From: Clostridium sp. KNHs214
GTDB taxonomy: Bacteria > Bacillota > Clostridia > Clostridiales > Clostridiaceae
NCBI RefSeq assembly: GCF_000744935.1
Contig: NZ_JQMW01000011.1
Span: 868,001 to 932,000, forward strand
DNA: 64,000 nucleotides
Reading direction: 5' to 3'
The translations under genes were made by a program, and so were the position numbers. Positions 38,097-47,853 of the stretch are shown here, piece by piece. The notes beneath the pieces are model-generated. The model saw only the letters and a program-made list of their open reading frames with translations, ran no database searches and was not told the origin of the DNA. Position 1 is the first letter of the stretch. Every line of letters begins with the position of its first letter.

Positions 38097-39260
38097 CTAC
38101 TCTGCTTGAGATAATCTCACTTTATACTTTTCTGTATTGCCATTTCTCCATACTTTACAGGATACCACATCTCCAACTTTATGTTCAAATAATATAGATG
38201 ATAAATCCGAAAAATTTCTTATCTTTTTGTTGTCAAACTCCACCATTATATCTCCTGGCTGGATTCCTGCTTTTTCTGCTCCTCCATTTGGCACTAATTT
38301 GCTAACATAAACTCCTTCTACCCCACCGGTTGCTTGCGGATTAACTGTACCTCCGTATATTCCAACAACAGGTCTTATAACCTTACCCTTATTCTTAAGT
38401 TGTTCTATTATTTCCTTAGCTTCATTTATAGCTATAGCAAAACCCATTCCTTCCGCATTAACCTGTGCTCCTAATTTTAAACTGTTTATTCCTACTACTT
38501 CACCATTTTCATTACATAGAGCTCCTCCACTATTACCAGGATTTATAGCAGCATCTGTTTGAAGCACTTTATATACAGATTCTCCAGATACTATTTTTCT
38601 ATTTAAAGCACTTATTATTCCTGCTGTAACAGAACCTGCAAATTCTTCTCCAAGAGGATTACCTATAGCTATAGCTAAATCTCCTACTTTAACTTTAGAA
38701 GAGTCACCAAACTTTGCTACCGGTAAATTTTTAGAATTTATTTTTATTACTGCTAAATCTGACTTAGGATCTTTCCCAATTACCTTAGCCTCTAATTCTT
38801 TTCCACTTGATAGCTTAACAGTTAATTTAGTTGCATCTTCAATTACATGATTATTAGTAACAATATACCCTTCTTCGTTAAAAATTATACCTGAACCAGT
38901 TCCTTGTTTTACATCTCCAAAGAAGCCCTCAGCCCTATTACTTATGGCCACTACCGCCGGTCCAACAGTTTCTGCCACCTTATTTATAGCATTTTCTTTA
39001 ATTATCTGTGTAGTAGCATTATTACTGTTATTTATACTTTTTACAGGTGTCTTTTTAGAATTATCAGTCCCTTGAGGATATTTACTTTGAACTACATAAT
39101 TCGCTGTCACAGCTCCTGATGTCATAGCTATTAATACAAAGATAATAAAATATACTATTCTTTTTAAGATATTGCTTTTTTTATTTTTTCTAAATTTTAT
39201 GTGGTAGTTACTATCGCCATTATTCATTTGTGCGCTATCATTTTCTCTATACTCACCCAT
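38097..39260 (-). CDS. htrA: HtrA/DegP-type serine protease, membrane-anchored
   Basis: A surface quality-control protease. The 387-residue protein has one N-terminal membrane helix (IVYFIIFVLIAMTSGAVTA, about residues 31-50). The trypsin-like domain has His in IVTNNHVIEDA, Asp in SDLAVIKI and Ser in NPGNSGGAL. A C-terminal PDZ domain follows (about 300-380; GGAEKAGIQPGDIMVEF). ATG 39260 follows GGGAGG; the GTG three codons earlier was rejected. It lies 79 bp after a histidine kinase gene and is probably controlled by that two-component pair, as htrA genes are by CssRS in Bacillus. Confidence 0.93.
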   Translation of the reverse strand: MGEYRENDSAQMNNGDSNYHIKFRKNKKSNILKRIVYFIIFVLIAMTSGAVTANYVVQSKYPQGTDNSKKTPVKSINNSNNATTQIIKENAINKVAETVGPAVVAISNRAEGFFGDVKQGTGSGIIFNEEGYIVTNNHVIEDATKLTVKLSSGKELEAKVIGKDPKSDLAVIKINSKNLPVAKFGDSSKVKVGDLAIAIGNPLGEEFAGSVTAGIISALNRKIVSGESVYKVLQTDAAINPGNSGGALCNENGEVVGINSLKLGAQVNAEGMGFAIAINEAKEIIEQLKNKGKVIRPVVGIYGGTVNPQATGGVEGVYVSKLVPNGGAEKAGIQPGDIMVEFDNKKIRNFSDLSSILFEHKVGDVVSCKVWRNGNTEKYKVRLSQAE

Positions 39261-39339
39261 ATACAGCACCTCCCGAATTAGTAATATTTAATTTAAGTCT
39301 AATATACTATAATTTAATTTATAAACTTTTATGAAAGGT

Positions 39340-40746
39340 TTAATTTTTTGTTAAAGTGAATGTAAATTCAACTCCATTCTCTTTATTTTCCACCCATATA
39401 TCTTCTCCTAACTGCGATAATATGCTTCTTACTATAGATAGTCCCAATCCCGTACTTACTTTAGAGGACCTGGCTTTATCTGCTTTATAGAATCTATCCC
39501 AAATATGATTTAAATCCTCTTCATCAATATTAGGTCCACTATTAAATATACTAATATAGGCTTTTTTACCTTTACTTTTTGTGGTTACTTTAATTTGGCC
39601 ACCTTCATTAACATACTTTAATGCATTGTCTATTATATTAGTAATTATCTGTATGGTCCTATCTCTATCTGATAAAACACACAATTCCTCTTGTTCAAAA
39701 CACACATCTACTTTTAATTCCTTTTTTATTATGCGAGTTTCAAATTTTATCACTGCCAACCTTATTATTTCATTTAAATCCAATTCTCTTACTTTCAAAG
39801 TAAATCTTCCAGACTCTATCGCGGACAAATCTAATAAGTCATTTACTAATCGGGTTAATCTTCCTATTTCCTCATAGGCTATGGATAAATAATAATTTCT
39901 TTTATTATCTGGTATTATTCCATCTAGCATTCCACCTATAAAACCTTTAATTGATGTTATAGGTGACCTTATTTCATGAGATACATTTGAAATAAATAAT
40001 CTCCTATTATTCTCCACTTTTTCTAACGAATCTGCCATAATATTAAAAGAATTTGCTAATTCTCCTATTTCATCATTAGATTTAATATCTACTCGCTTAT
40101 CTGCCTCGCCTTTTGAAATCTTTCTAGCTACACCATTAATTTCTGCTAAAGGCTTTATTATAATTTTCTGTGAAAAATAATATATAACTATACTAGACAC
40201 CACAATAGCTAAAATAGCCGATGCCCATATTATTTTGTATACATTTTTCAAAGCCTCTTTTATATTGTCTAAAGAGGTATGCATTATTATAGTCCCTTTA
40301 AAGCTATTTCCATGATCTATTGGTATTTCTATTGTATGCACAGGGACAGAGAACACATTTCCATAATTACCCTTTTTCTCTATAAATCTTTTTAATCTTA
40401 ACTCTTTTAAATCATTAGTCAATATTTGCTTACCTAAGAGCTTTTCATATTTTCCATTAGATACAGCATATATATATCCATATTTATCTGTAAGCCATAT
40501 ATCCACATTGAGGTAATCTCCTATTAATTTCAATTGCTTATTCATTTCATAGGAAGAAATATCTCCATACATATACTGCACTGCAGAGTCACCTATTAGT
40601 GTAGCTTTCTCTGCTAATTCATTTTTATTCTGCTCAAAATAATAATTTTCAAACCATAGTGATAAAACTGTAGCAAGAATAGTAAAACTGATGGCTATTA
40701 TTATAGTATAAGTGGCAACCATTTTAGAAAATAAGCCTTTTTTCAT
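39340..40746 (-). CDS. Membrane sensor histidine kinase
   Basis: A 468-residue kinase with membrane helices at about 9-29 and 170-190 around an extracytoplasmic sensor domain. It then has HAMP (about 192-245), HisKA with phosphorylated His in ISNVSHEIRSPITS, and HATPase with IIDNALKYV and STGLGLSIVRS. It starts 2 bp after the response regulator stop. The sensed signal is unknown; neighbourhood with htrA suggests cell-envelope protein stress. Confidence 0.92.
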   Translation of the reverse strand: MKKGLFSKMVATYTIIIAISFTILATVLSLWFENYYFEQNKNELAEKATLIGDSAVQYMYGDISSYEMNKQLKLIGDYLNVDIWLTDKYGYIYAVSNGKYEKLLGKQILTNDLKELRLKRFIEKKGNYGNVFSVPVHTIEIPIDHGNSFKGTIIMHTSLDNIKEALKNVYKIIWASAILAIVVSSIVIYYFSQKIIIKPLAEINGVARKISKGEADKRVDIKSNDEIGELANSFNIMADSLEKVENNRRLFISNVSHEIRSPITSIKGFIGGMLDGIIPDNKRNYYLSIAYEEIGRLTRLVNDLLDLSAIESGRFTLKVRELDLNEIIRLAVIKFETRIIKKELKVDVCFEQEELCVLSDRDRTIQIITNIIDNALKYVNEGGQIKVTTKSKGKKAYISIFNSGPNIDEEDLNHIWDRFYKADKARSSKVSTGLGLSIVRSILSQLGEDIWVENKENGVEFTFTLTKN

Positions 40747-40748
40747 AT

Positions 40749-41435
40749 TTATTTCACCTCAAACTTATATCCAACACCCCATACAGTTTCTATTTTCCAA
40801 TTAGAGCCACCTTCCAATTTTTCTCTAAGTCTCTTTACGTGCACATCAACAGTTCTAGAATCGCCTGGGTAGTCATATCCCCATACTTCACAAAGCAATT
40901 GTTCCCTTGTAAAAACCCTATTCTTATTGCTTGCTAAATAGTATAATAATTCAAATTCTTTAGGGGGCATCTTTATTTCCTCTTCTTTATAAATTACCTT
41001 ATATGAATTAATATCTACCATCAATTCATCAAAGTTTAAAACCTCTTTATTCACATTTTCAGAATTATATCTTCTTAAAACTGCCTTAACTCTAGCTAGC
41101 ATTTCTTTAGGTTCAAATGGCTTTACTATATAGTCATCAGCCCCTAATTCTAATCCTAAAACCTTATCGAAAGTTTCTCCCTTAGCCGTTAGCATTATTA
41201 CTGGTGTTGAACTGTCTTTTCTTATCCATTTTAGTACATCTATCCCATCAATATTAGGTAACATTATATCTAAGAGCACTAAGTCTGGCTTATATTCTAT
41301 AAATTTTTCCTCAGCAGCTTTACCATTATGCACACAAGTCGTGCTATATCCTGAATTCTCTAAATACATTTTAATTACTTCACATATGTTTTCATCATCA
41401 TCAACAATTAATATTTTTCCTATGCTTCCTTCCAT
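40749..41435 (-). CDS. OmpR/PhoB-family response regulator
   Basis: A 228-residue regulator. The receiver domain has acidic pocket DDDENIC, phospho-Asp in VLLDIMLP, Thr in MLTAKGE and Lys in DYIVKPF. The C-terminal winged helix (about 130-228) has SRTVDVHVKRLREKL and a final VWGVGYKFE. RBS GGAGG. It is first gene of the RR-HK-htrA group. The 363 bp upstream contain a large hairpin and a MITE copy. Confidence 0.95.
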   Translation of the reverse strand: MEGSIGKILIVDDDENICEVIKMYLENSGYSTTCVHNGKAAEEKFIEYKPDLVLLDIMLPNIDGIDVLKWIRKDSSTPVIMLTAKGETFDKVLGLELGADDYIVKPFEPKEMLARVKAVLRRYNSENVNKEVLNFDELMVDINSYKVIYKEEEIKMPPKEFELLYYLASNKNRVFTREQLLCEVWGYDYPGDSRTVDVHVKRLREKLEGGSNWKIETVWGVGYKFEVK

Positions 41436-41567
41436 TTTTCTCGACCTCCTATATGTTAATTTTAAACATGATTTTTACATACTTATTTACTTTAAATTTA
41501 CCACAAAATCTATTATTTATTATAGTTTTAATTAAAAATTTACAAATATTTCACTGTATATACAAAT

Positions 41568-41608
41568 AGGCATGCAATATCGTAAAATCATTACGATATT
41601 GCATGCCT
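41568..41608 (-). terminator. Large perfect hairpin downstream of prs
   Basis: An 18-bp perfect stem AGGCATGCAATATCGTAA/TTACGATATTGCATGCCT with a 5-nt loop. It has no strong T run on either side. It lies between prs and the RR gene, beyond the inserted MITE, and is probably the original terminator of the glmU-prs transcript. An operator palindrome is the alternative. Confidence 0.5.
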
Positions 41609-41641
41609 CAATAATATTAATATGTATTATAGTATAATTTA

Positions 41642-41798
41642 GGCACATTCAAATAAATAACAAGTCAATATGCTAGTCTATTTTGTGTCATACTTCGTCA
41701 TCAGAACCCGCCGATAGTCCTACAAAAGGCGGAACCTGCTTCCTTGTGTGACACAAAACATACCAGCATCTTTGACTTGTTATTTCTTTTCACGTACC
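41642..41798 (+). mobile_element. MITE-like hairpin element, copy B
   Basis: A 157-bp copy of the same family in the same orientation as copy A. The arms are AAATAACAAGTCAATATGCT and, inverted, AAATAACAAGTCAAAGATGCT. TTA repeats flank it at 41639-41641 and 41799-41801. The right TTA is the complement of the prs stop codon TAA, so the insertion duplicated the stop codon and left prs intact. Confidence 0.8.
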
Positions 41799-42758
41799 TT
41801 AGTCTTCAAATAATTTACTTACTGATATATCTTCATATATTCTTCTTATAGCTTCTGCAAACATTGGAGCTATAGATAGAGTAGTAAACTTATCCAATTT
41901 CTTTTCTTCTGGTAAATCTATAGTATTTAACATAACTAATTTTTTTATTGCAGATTTTTCAATTCTTTCTATTGCTGGTCCAGATAAAACTGCATGACTA
42001 CAACAAGCATAAACTTCTTTTGCACCTAAATCAATCAAAGCATTAGCCCCATTAGTTATAGTACCTGCAGTATCTATCATATCATCTAATAGTATAACTC
42101 TTTTTCCTTTTATGTCTCCTATTACATTCATAACTTCAGAAACATTAGCTTTTGGTCTTCTCTTATCTATTATAGCTATTGGACAGTGTAGTCTGTCAGC
42201 AAATTTTCTAGATCTTGCTACACTACCTAAGTCTGGAGAAACTACTACTACATCATCTTGTTCTTGGAATCCATTTTCAATAAAATGTTTAGCCAAAATA
42301 GATGCTCCCATTAAATGATCCAATGGTATATTAAAATACCCTTGGATTTGTGCTGCATGTAAATCCATAGTAAGTACTCTGTCAGCTCCCGCTGCTGCTA
42401 TTAAATCAGCAACTAGTTTTGCTGTAATTGGATCTCTTGCCTTTGCTTTTCTGTCTTGTCTTGCATATCCATAGTAAGGAATAACAGCGGTTATTCTTCC
42501 TGCTGATGCTCTCTTAAAAGCATCTATCATTATTAATAGTTCCATTAAGTTATCATTTACTGGTTCATTTGTTGATTGAATTACAAAAACATCTGCTCCT
42601 CTTACTGTTTCTCCTATGTTTACAGAAATTTCTCCGTCACTAAAAGTAGAAACGACTGCATCTCCAACCTTTAATCCTAATATGTCTGCAATTTCCTTAG
42701 CAAGTTTAGGATTAGAATTACCTGTGAATATTTTTATATTTTTGCCATGGGTTATCAT
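41799..42758 (-). CDS. prs: Ribose-phosphate pyrophosphokinase
   Basis: Prs makes PRPP from ribose 5-phosphate and ATP, feeding purine, pyrimidine, NAD, His and Trp synthesis. The 319-residue class I enzyme has [40 protein letters not shown] and the PRPP-binding loop [14 protein letters not shown]. It starts 19 bp after glmU, the common glmU-prs pair. Its stop codon lies at the border of MITE copy B. Confidence 0.97.
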   Translation of the reverse strand: MITHGKNIKIFTGNSNPKLAKEIADILGLKVGDAVVSTFSDGEISVNIGETVRGADVFVIQSTNEPVNDNLMELLIMIDAFKRASAGRITAVIPYYGYARQDRKAKARDPITAKLVADLIAAAGADRVLTMDLHAAQIQGYFNIPLDHLMGASILAKHFIENGFQEQDDVVVVSPDLGSVARSRKFADRLHCPIAIIDKRRPKANVSEVMNVIGDIKGKRVILLDDMIDTAGTITNGANALIDLGAKEVYACCSHAVLSGPAIERIEKSAIKKLVMLNTIDLPEEKKLDKFTTLSIAPMFAEAIRRIYEDISVSKLFED

Positions 42759-42777
42759 TATGTAAACCTCCTTATAT

Positions 42778-44148
42778 TTATTTCCTTAAACCTTTTTTAT
42801 CTACCCATCCCTCTTTGTTTACCTGTTTTGCTCTCCCTATAGCAAGAGAACCTTCAGGAACCTTTTCAGTTATAGTAGAACCTGCTGCTATGTAAGTGTT
42901 ATCTTCTACTTCTACAGGTGATACTAAGTTTGTATTGCATCCTATGAAAGCGTTGTTTCCTATTATAGTTTTATATTTTTTCTTTCCATCATAGTTAACA
43001 ACAACAGTTCCACATCCAAAATTGCATCCACTGCCTACTTCTGCATCACCTATATATGTTAAATGTGAAACTTTAGTTCCATCACCAATAGTAGACTTTT
43101 TAATTTCAACAAAGTCACCAATTCTAGCACTTTTGCCTATAGTACTTTCTGGCCTTATATACGCAAAAGGACCAACAGTAGTATTTTCGCCAATCTTGCT
43201 ATCTAATATTACTGAGCTTTGAACAGTTACATTATCTTCTATTACACTGTTATTTATTCTAGAATTAGGATATAAGATACATCCTCCTCCTATAATAGTT
43301 TTTCCTTCCAACACATTTCCTGGATATACTATAGTATCTTGTCCTATTTGTACTTCGTCCCCTATATATGTGTTATCAGGACTTATTATAGTAACTCCAT
43401 TTTCCATATGGTATTTATTTATCCTATTTTTCATTATTCCTTCCACTTGTGATAACTGCACCCTAGAATTTACACCTATTGTTTCTTCAAAATCAGTGTC
43501 TATGGCACCAACTTTTTGGCCTTCATTCTTTAAAATTGATATAACATCAGTTAAATAATACTCTCCTTGAGCATTATTATTATTTAGCTTTTCTAAAGAA
43601 TTTAAAAGACTAGCTATGTTGAAACAATACATTCCTGAGTTTATTTCATTTACCTTCTTTTCTTCTTGGTTACAATCTTTAAACTCTACTATTTTTTCTA
43701 CTGAACCTGCTTCATTTTTAATTATTCTTCCATATTCAGCAGGATCATCTATTACTGATGTTAAAATGGTAGCCTTAAAGCTATTTTCCAAATGGTACTG
43801 GATAAGTTTTTTTACTGTTTCTGCTTTTATTAAAGGTGCATCTCCTGTAAAAATAGCAACTACACCTTCTTTATTTTGCAAAAATTCCTTAGCACACATT
43901 ACTGCATGACCTGTACCTAATTGCTGTTCTTGTAAAGAGTATATCACATTTCTATTTTGTGTAGCCTCTTTAACTATTTCAGAACCAGTTCCTATTACTA
44001 CATTTACGTCATCTATTTCTGCTTTTCTCATGGTGTCTATTACGTGATTTATCATCTCTTTGCCGCATACTTTATGTAAAACCTTAGGCATACTAGATTT
44101 CATCCTTTTGCCTTTTCCTGCAGCTAATATCATAGCACATTTATACAA
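42778..44148 (-). CDS. glmU: Bifunctional UDP-GlcNAc pyrophosphorylase / glucosamine-1-phosphate acetyltransferase
   Basis: GlmU makes UDP-GlcNAc for cell-wall synthesis. Residues 1-230 form the uridyltransferase ([19 protein letters not shown]). Residues 250-456 form a left-handed beta-helix acetyltransferase of hexapeptide repeats (IGEGT-like turns, [13 protein letters not shown]). I chose a TTG start at 44148: AGAGGTG lies 6 nt before it and the protein then begins with the usual [10 protein letters not shown]. The longer frame starts at a GTG (44190) without RBS. Confidence 0.95.
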   Translation of the reverse strand: MYKCAMILAAGKGKRMKSSMPKVLHKVCGKEMINHVIDTMRKAEIDDVNVVIGTGSEIVKEATQNRNVIYSLQEQQLGTGHAVMCAKEFLQNKEGVVAIFTGDAPLIKAETVKKLIQYHLENSFKATILTSVIDDPAEYGRIIKNEAGSVEKIVEFKDCNQEEKKVNEINSGMYCFNIASLLNSLEKLNNNNAQGEYYLTDVISILKNEGQKVGAIDTDFEETIGVNSRVQLSQVEGIMKNRINKYHMENGVTIISPDNTYIGDEVQIGQDTIVYPGNVLEGKTIIGGGCILYPNSRINNSVIEDNVTVQSSVILDSKIGENTTVGPFAYIRPESTIGKSARIGDFVEIKKSTIGDGTKVSHLTYIGDAEVGSGCNFGCGTVVVNYDGKKKYKTIIGNNAFIGCNTNLVSPVEVEDNTYIAAGSTITEKVPEGSLAIGRAKQVNKEGWVDKKGLRK

Positions 44149-44290
44149 TTCTAACACCTCTTTTAGGCATATTTTTAATATATTGTTCACTTTTACTTAT
44201 TAATAAAACACACATATTCTATTATATTTTAAAGATAAATTATTTTCAACATAACTATGACTTTTTTGAAAAATTACTATAAAAAAAAAC

Positions 44291-44314
44291 AAAAAGGAGT
44301 TAAAACCCCTTTTT
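44291..44314 (-). terminator. spoVG terminator
   Basis: On the minus strand AAAAAGGGGTTTTAACTCCTTTTT forms a hairpin overlapping the spoVG stop, followed by GTTTTTTTTT. Confidence 0.8.
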
Positions 44315-44609
44315 ATTCTACAACTTCATCTTCATTTTCATTTTCTATATCTTTATTCTTTACCTTCTCATATTCATCAAAAATTGCTTGTTGAATTTTT
44401 TCTCTTGTATCTGTGTTTATTGGGTGTGCAATATCTTTAAACTCCCCATCTGGTGTTTTTCTACTTGGCATTGCTATAAATAATCCACTTTTTCCTTCTA
44501 TAACTTTTATATCATGAACTACAAATTCATTATCAAAAGTTATAGATACTATTGCTTTCATTTTGCCTTCAGTAGCAATTTTTCTAATTCTAACGTCTGT
44601 AACTTGCAT
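44313..44609 (-). CDS. spoVG: SpoVG, RNA/DNA-binding regulator
   Basis: A 98-residue regulator affecting septation and sporulation. The sequence [32 protein letters not shown] and the motif [20 protein letters not shown] are diagnostic. The C-terminus is acidic. RBS GGAGG. It follows purR and precedes glmU, the classical purR-spoVG-glmU order. A sigma-H-like promoter lies just upstream. Confidence 0.97.
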   Translation of the reverse strand: MQVTDVRIRKIATEGKMKAIVSITFDNEFVVHDIKVIEGKSGLFIAMPSRKTPDGEFKDIAHPINTDTREKIQQAIFDEYEKVKNKDIENENEDEVVE

Positions 44610-44644
44610 ATAAATCCACCTCCGCGAGTATTAACTATATACTA

Positions 44645-44669
44645 ATTCTCTATTATTCACAAAATTCCT
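44645..44669 (-). promoter_or_regulatory. Candidate sigma-H promoter of spoVG
   Basis: The minus strand reads AGGAATT (44669-44663), 14 bp, GAAT (44648-44645). Sigma-H promoters such as Bacillus subtilis spoVG have AGGATTT, 14 bp, GAAT. The predicted start lies about 30 nt upstream of the spoVG ATG. Confidence 0.7.
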
Positions 44670-44673
44670 CCTA

Positions 44674-44707
44674 AATATTCTAAAAAATATTCATTTTTTA
44701 GAATATT
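44674..44707 (-). terminator. purR terminator
   Basis: A 14-bp perfect stem AATATTCTAAAAAA/TTTTTTAGAATATT lies 23 bp after the purR stop and directly before the spoVG promoter. Confidence 0.65.
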
Positions 44708-44729
44708 TCAACTTTCTAATTTAATTCTC

Positions 44730-45545
44730 TCACTTTATTCTACTAGAAGGACATATATTTACACTTCCATTTTCATCTATTCCTTCAAGTTCTGCCAATG
44801 CTATATAGTGTTCCACCAGTTTATTTTTGGTTTCCATATTGTCAATCAAAACTCCTATACCTAAAAGTTCACTTTCAAATTCCTTCAATAAATTAAAAAT
44901 GCCTAAAGCCGTTCCCCCTGCTTTCATAAAATCATCTATGAAAACACATTTACTTCCTTTAATAATAGCCTTTTTTGCAAGAGACATAGTTTGTATTCTC
45001 TTACTTGAACCTGAAACATAATTGATACTAACAGTAGTCCCTTCTGTAACCTTAGTATCTCTTCTTACTATTACAAGCTGTACTCCCAACATTTTTGCCA
45101 CTTCATAAGCTAAAGGTATACCCTTTGTTTCTACAGTAACTACATAATCTACATCCAACCCACTGAAAGTTGAAGCTAGAATTAGTCCAGCTTTGCGTAT
45201 AATTTGTGGATTATACATAATATCAGTCATATATATAAAATTACCTGGTATTACTCTTTGCTTATCTTTTAATAATGTACAAAGTTCCTCCACAAATTCA
45301 GCCTTTTCTTCCTGTGATATGCTGCATCTATATTTTACCCCACCAGCTGCTCCTGATATAGTCTCTATGGTTCCCATATTAAGGCTATTCAAAACTTCCC
45401 TTACTATCATTAAATCTTCACTTATAGAAGATTTTGCTGCATTGAACTTTTCAGTAAAAACGTTTAAATTTACAACTTTATTTGGATTGTCTGTCAAAAT
45501 CTTAGTAATTCCAACCACTCTTTGATTTCTATTTAACTTTTTCAT
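44730..45545 (-). CDS. purR: Pur operon repressor PurR
   Basis: A Gram-positive PurR that represses purine genes; PRPP relieves repression. The 271-residue protein has an N-terminal winged helix (KLNRNQRVVGITKILTDNP, KSSISEDLMIVREVL) and a C-terminal PRTase-like domain with PRPP motif CVFIDDFMKAGGTA near residue 200. It is divergent from murC across a 273-bp gap and precedes spoVG. I did not find an obvious PurBox in that gap. Confidence 0.95.
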   Translation of the reverse strand: MKKLNRNQRVVGITKILTDNPNKVVNLNVFTEKFNAAKSSISEDLMIVREVLNSLNMGTIETISGAAGGVKYRCSISQEEKAEFVEELCTLLKDKQRVIPGNFIYMTDIMYNPQIIRKAGLILASTFSGLDVDYVVTVETKGIPLAYEVAKMLGVQLVIVRRDTKVTEGTTVSINYVSGSSKRIQTMSLAKKAIIKGSKCVFIDDFMKAGGTALGIFNLLKEFESELLGIGVLIDNMETKNKLVEHYIALAELEGIDENGSVNICPSSRIK

Positions 45546-45818
45546 CTAACCACCTATATCCTATTTTACGAATTTTTTTTATAAAAAAATCTTTATTATT
45601 CATATTCTATTCCAAAAACCTATTAAAATCAATATACTTTAATGTAAATTTATTAAAGCTTTAATTTAAAGCAAACTCTTGTATTATTGCACATTATTAT
45701 ACCTAAATAATAGAGACCTTCTGGTATTATTTATAAAAAACTATATAAAACATGTATCGTTTTATTTAAAATATGTATATAATTAAAAATATAGCTTTTT
45801 TAATAAGGAGGATTTTAT

Positions 45819-47195
45819 ATGTCTTTTGATTTTATACAAGATAAACATAAAAAGGTTCATTTTATTGGCATAGGCGGAATTAGCATGAGCGGTCTTGCTG
45901 AAATATTGATAAAAAATGGATTTAAAGTTTCAGGTTCTGATAGAAGTTCTTCTCCTATAACAGAAAAATTAGAATCTATGGGAGTTGAAATATTTTATGG
46001 ACACAAAAGTGAAAATATAAAGGATGCAGATTTAATAGTTTTTACTGCTGCTATTTCTTCTGATAATCCTGAAATAATAAAAGCCAAGGAATTAAACATG
46101 CCTCTTATGGACAGAGCTGAATTCTTAGGTAACATAATGAAAGGCCATAAATACAACGTAGCTGTTTCTGGAACTCACGGTAAAACTACTACAACTTCTA
46201 TGATGTCTCACATATTATTAGAAGCTAATGTGGATCCTACTATATTAGTAGGTGGTCAATTAGAAGCTATAAATGGAAATGTACGTACAGGCGAAAGTGA
46301 ATATTTTTTAACAGAAGCATGTGAATACAAAGCTTCCTTTTTAAAATTTTTTCCTTATATAGGAGTTATCTTAAATATAGAAGAGGATCACTTAGACTTT
46401 TATAGGGATTTAGAGGAAATAAAAAATACATTTCTAAAATTCATTAGTTTAATTCCAGATGATGGTTATTTGGTAGCTAATTATGATGATCCTGTAACAG
46501 CTGAAATATGTAAACAAACCAATTGCAATATATTGAGCTTTGGAATAAATAATGGTGATGTAAGAGCAAAGAATATACACTTTGATAAGAATGGTTGCCC
46601 TTCATTTAAAGTTTTCAAAGAAAATACTGAACTTTTTACTATTAATTTAAATGTTCCTGGTACTCATAATATATTAAATGCACTAGCTTCTATATGTGCT
46701 GGTCTATGTTTAAATATACCTTATGACTCTATTTTAAAAGGCATTGAGTCTTTTAAAGGTACTCATAGACGTTTTGAAATAAAGGGGGTTAAAAATGGGG
46801 TTACTGTGATAGATGATTATGCTCATCATCCAACAGAAATAAAAGCTGCTCTAAATGCGACTAAAAACTATCCTCACAATAAAATATATTGTGTTTTTCA
46901 ACCTCATACTTATACACGAACTATAAGCTTATTCAACAATTTTGCTGAATCATTTTTTAATTGTGATGAATTAATTTTAGCAGATATATATGCCGCAAGA
47001 GAAAAAGATCCTGGAAATATAAGTTCTCAAATGCTTTCAGATAAAATAAATGAAAAAGGTGTTAAGTGCTCAAATATCCATAACTTTGAAGATATAGTAG
47101 CTTATTTACAACCTATTTTATGTACTGGGGACATACTCTTAACTGTAGGTGCAGGAGATATATTTAAAGTTGGAGAGATATTTCTTAATAAATAG
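45819..47195 (+). CDS. murC: UDP-N-acetylmuramate--L-alanine ligase
   Basis: MurC adds L-alanine to UDP-MurNAc, the first amino-acid step of the peptidoglycan stem. The 458-residue protein has the N-terminal [19 protein letters not shown], the P-loop [13 protein letters not shown] near residue 110, and the metal/substrate motif EDHLDFYRD. The C-terminal domain includes HRRFEIKG and [20 protein letters not shown] lies 8 nt before the ATG. It is the first plus-strand gene, divergent from purR. Its 3' flank is the TAA-bounded unit at 47203. Confidence 0.97.
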   Translation: MSFDFIQDKHKKVHFIGIGGISMSGLAEILIKNGFKVSGSDRSSSPITEKLESMGVEIFYGHKSENIKDADLIVFTAAISSDNPEIIKAKELNMPLMDRAEFLGNIMKGHKYNVAVSGTHGKTTTTSMMSHILLEANVDPTILVGGQLEAINGNVRTGESEYFLTEACEYKASFLKFFPYIGVILNIEEDHLDFYRDLEEIKNTFLKFISLIPDDGYLVANYDDPVTAEICKQTNCNILSFGINNGDVRAKNIHFDKNGCPSFKVFKENTELFTINLNVPGTHNILNALASICAGLCLNIPYDSILKGIESFKGTHRRFEIKGVKNGVTVIDDYAHHPTEIKAALNATKNYPHNKIYCVFQPHTYTRTISLFNNFAESFFNCDELILADIYAAREKDPGNISSQMLSDKINEKGVKCSNIHNFEDIVAYLQPILCTGDILLTVGAGDIFKVGEIFLNK

Positions 47196-47317
47196 CAATT
47201 AAGGCACATTCAAATAAATGAAGACTAATAATTAATATTCTCTAAACATTTACTAAATTTATGAATTTTATAACACCATTTTGTAAATAATATAGTAAGT
47301 GCTTGGAGGTGTAATAT

Positions 47318-47632
47318 ATGAAAAACTTTTTAATTTCAGCTTTATCTGATATAGTGCTAATCCTTATTTCCTATGGCATATTTAGAGCAATTATAAGTGG
47401 TCCAACGCGCCACAAATTATATGAGAAATTTTTAAGCTCCTTTGCAAAATTCGTAATATATCTTTTTATAGCCACAGCTGTAATTACCGGTATAACAGCG
47501 CTTATTCTTTACAGAACTAGATATATAGTTTATTTAAATATAGTGGCTTCAGCTTTAGTTTCCATATTAGTTGGTTTTGTCATGTCCACTGTACCTACTC
47601 GAGGAATAGGAGATAAAAAGAAAAGAAAGTAA
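47318..47632 (+). CDS. Small hypothetical membrane protein
   Basis: A 104-residue protein with three predicted membrane helices (about 5-25, 43-66, 72-93) and a very basic C-terminus GDKKKRK. The N-terminus ALSDIVLILISYGIFRAIISG resembles no family I can name with confidence. The RBS GGAGG lies 8 nt before the ATG and a terminator follows, so it looks like a real gene. It lies inside the repeat-bounded unit together with tRNA-Pro. Confidence 0.65.
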   Translation: MKNFLISALSDIVLILISYGIFRAIISGPTRHKLYEKFLSSFAKFVIYLFIATAVITGITALILYRTRYIVYLNIVASALVSILVGFVMSTVPTRGIGDKKKRK

Positions 47633-47636
47633 TTAA

Positions 47637-47695
47637 AATATTATTATATTGATAGGTATTTTAACATCTCTACCAATATAATAATATTTTTTTAC
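47637..47695 (+). terminator. Terminator of the membrane-protein gene
   Basis: A 15-bp perfect outer stem AATATTATTATATTG/CAATATAATAATATT is followed by TTTTTTACTTTTTT on the plus strand, just after the stop codon. Confidence 0.75.
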
Positions 47696-47704
47696 TTTTT
47701 TATG

Positions 47705-47733
47705 TTGACATAAGAAGGTTAATCATATATAAT
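47705..47733 (+). promoter_or_regulatory. tRNA-Pro promoter (perfect consensus)
   Basis: TTGACA (47705-47710), exactly 17 bp, TATAAT (47728-47733), 13 bp before the tRNA. Confidence 0.9.
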
Positions 47734-47746
47734 TATTCTTGTCCTT

Positions 47747-47822
47747 CGGGGTGTGGCGCAGATGGGAGCGCGCGTGGTTTGGGACCATGAGGTCGCAGGT
47801 TCAATCCCTGTCACCCCGACCA
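47747..47822 (+). tRNA. tRNA-Pro (TGG)
   Basis: A 76-nt cloverleaf starting CGGGGTGTGGCGCAG, with anticodon loop TTTGGGA giving TGG, T-loop GGTTCAATCCC and encoded CCA. It has its own promoter and a terminator that begins at the CCA end. Confidence 0.96.
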
Positions 47823-47853
47823 AAATCCTGTGTATTGTACACAGGATTTTTTA
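47823..47853 (+). terminator. tRNA-Pro terminator
   Basis: A 12-bp perfect stem AAATCCTGTGTA/TACACAGGATTT with loop TTG, then a T run. It starts directly after the tRNA 3' end. Confidence 0.85.

Noticed and set aside
41568-41608. A clear rho-independent terminator
   Set aside because: The 18-bp stem is perfect, but neither side has a proper T run. It is listed only as a probable terminator with low confidence.
42778-44190. Longer GlmU starting at GTG 44190
   Set aside because: No RBS precedes it, the extra 14 residues are not typical of GlmU, and TTG 44148 has AGAGGTG at ideal spacing.
45546-45818. PurR operator (PurBox) in the purR-murC gap
   Set aside because: I searched by eye for CGAA-centred paired boxes and found no convincing pair.
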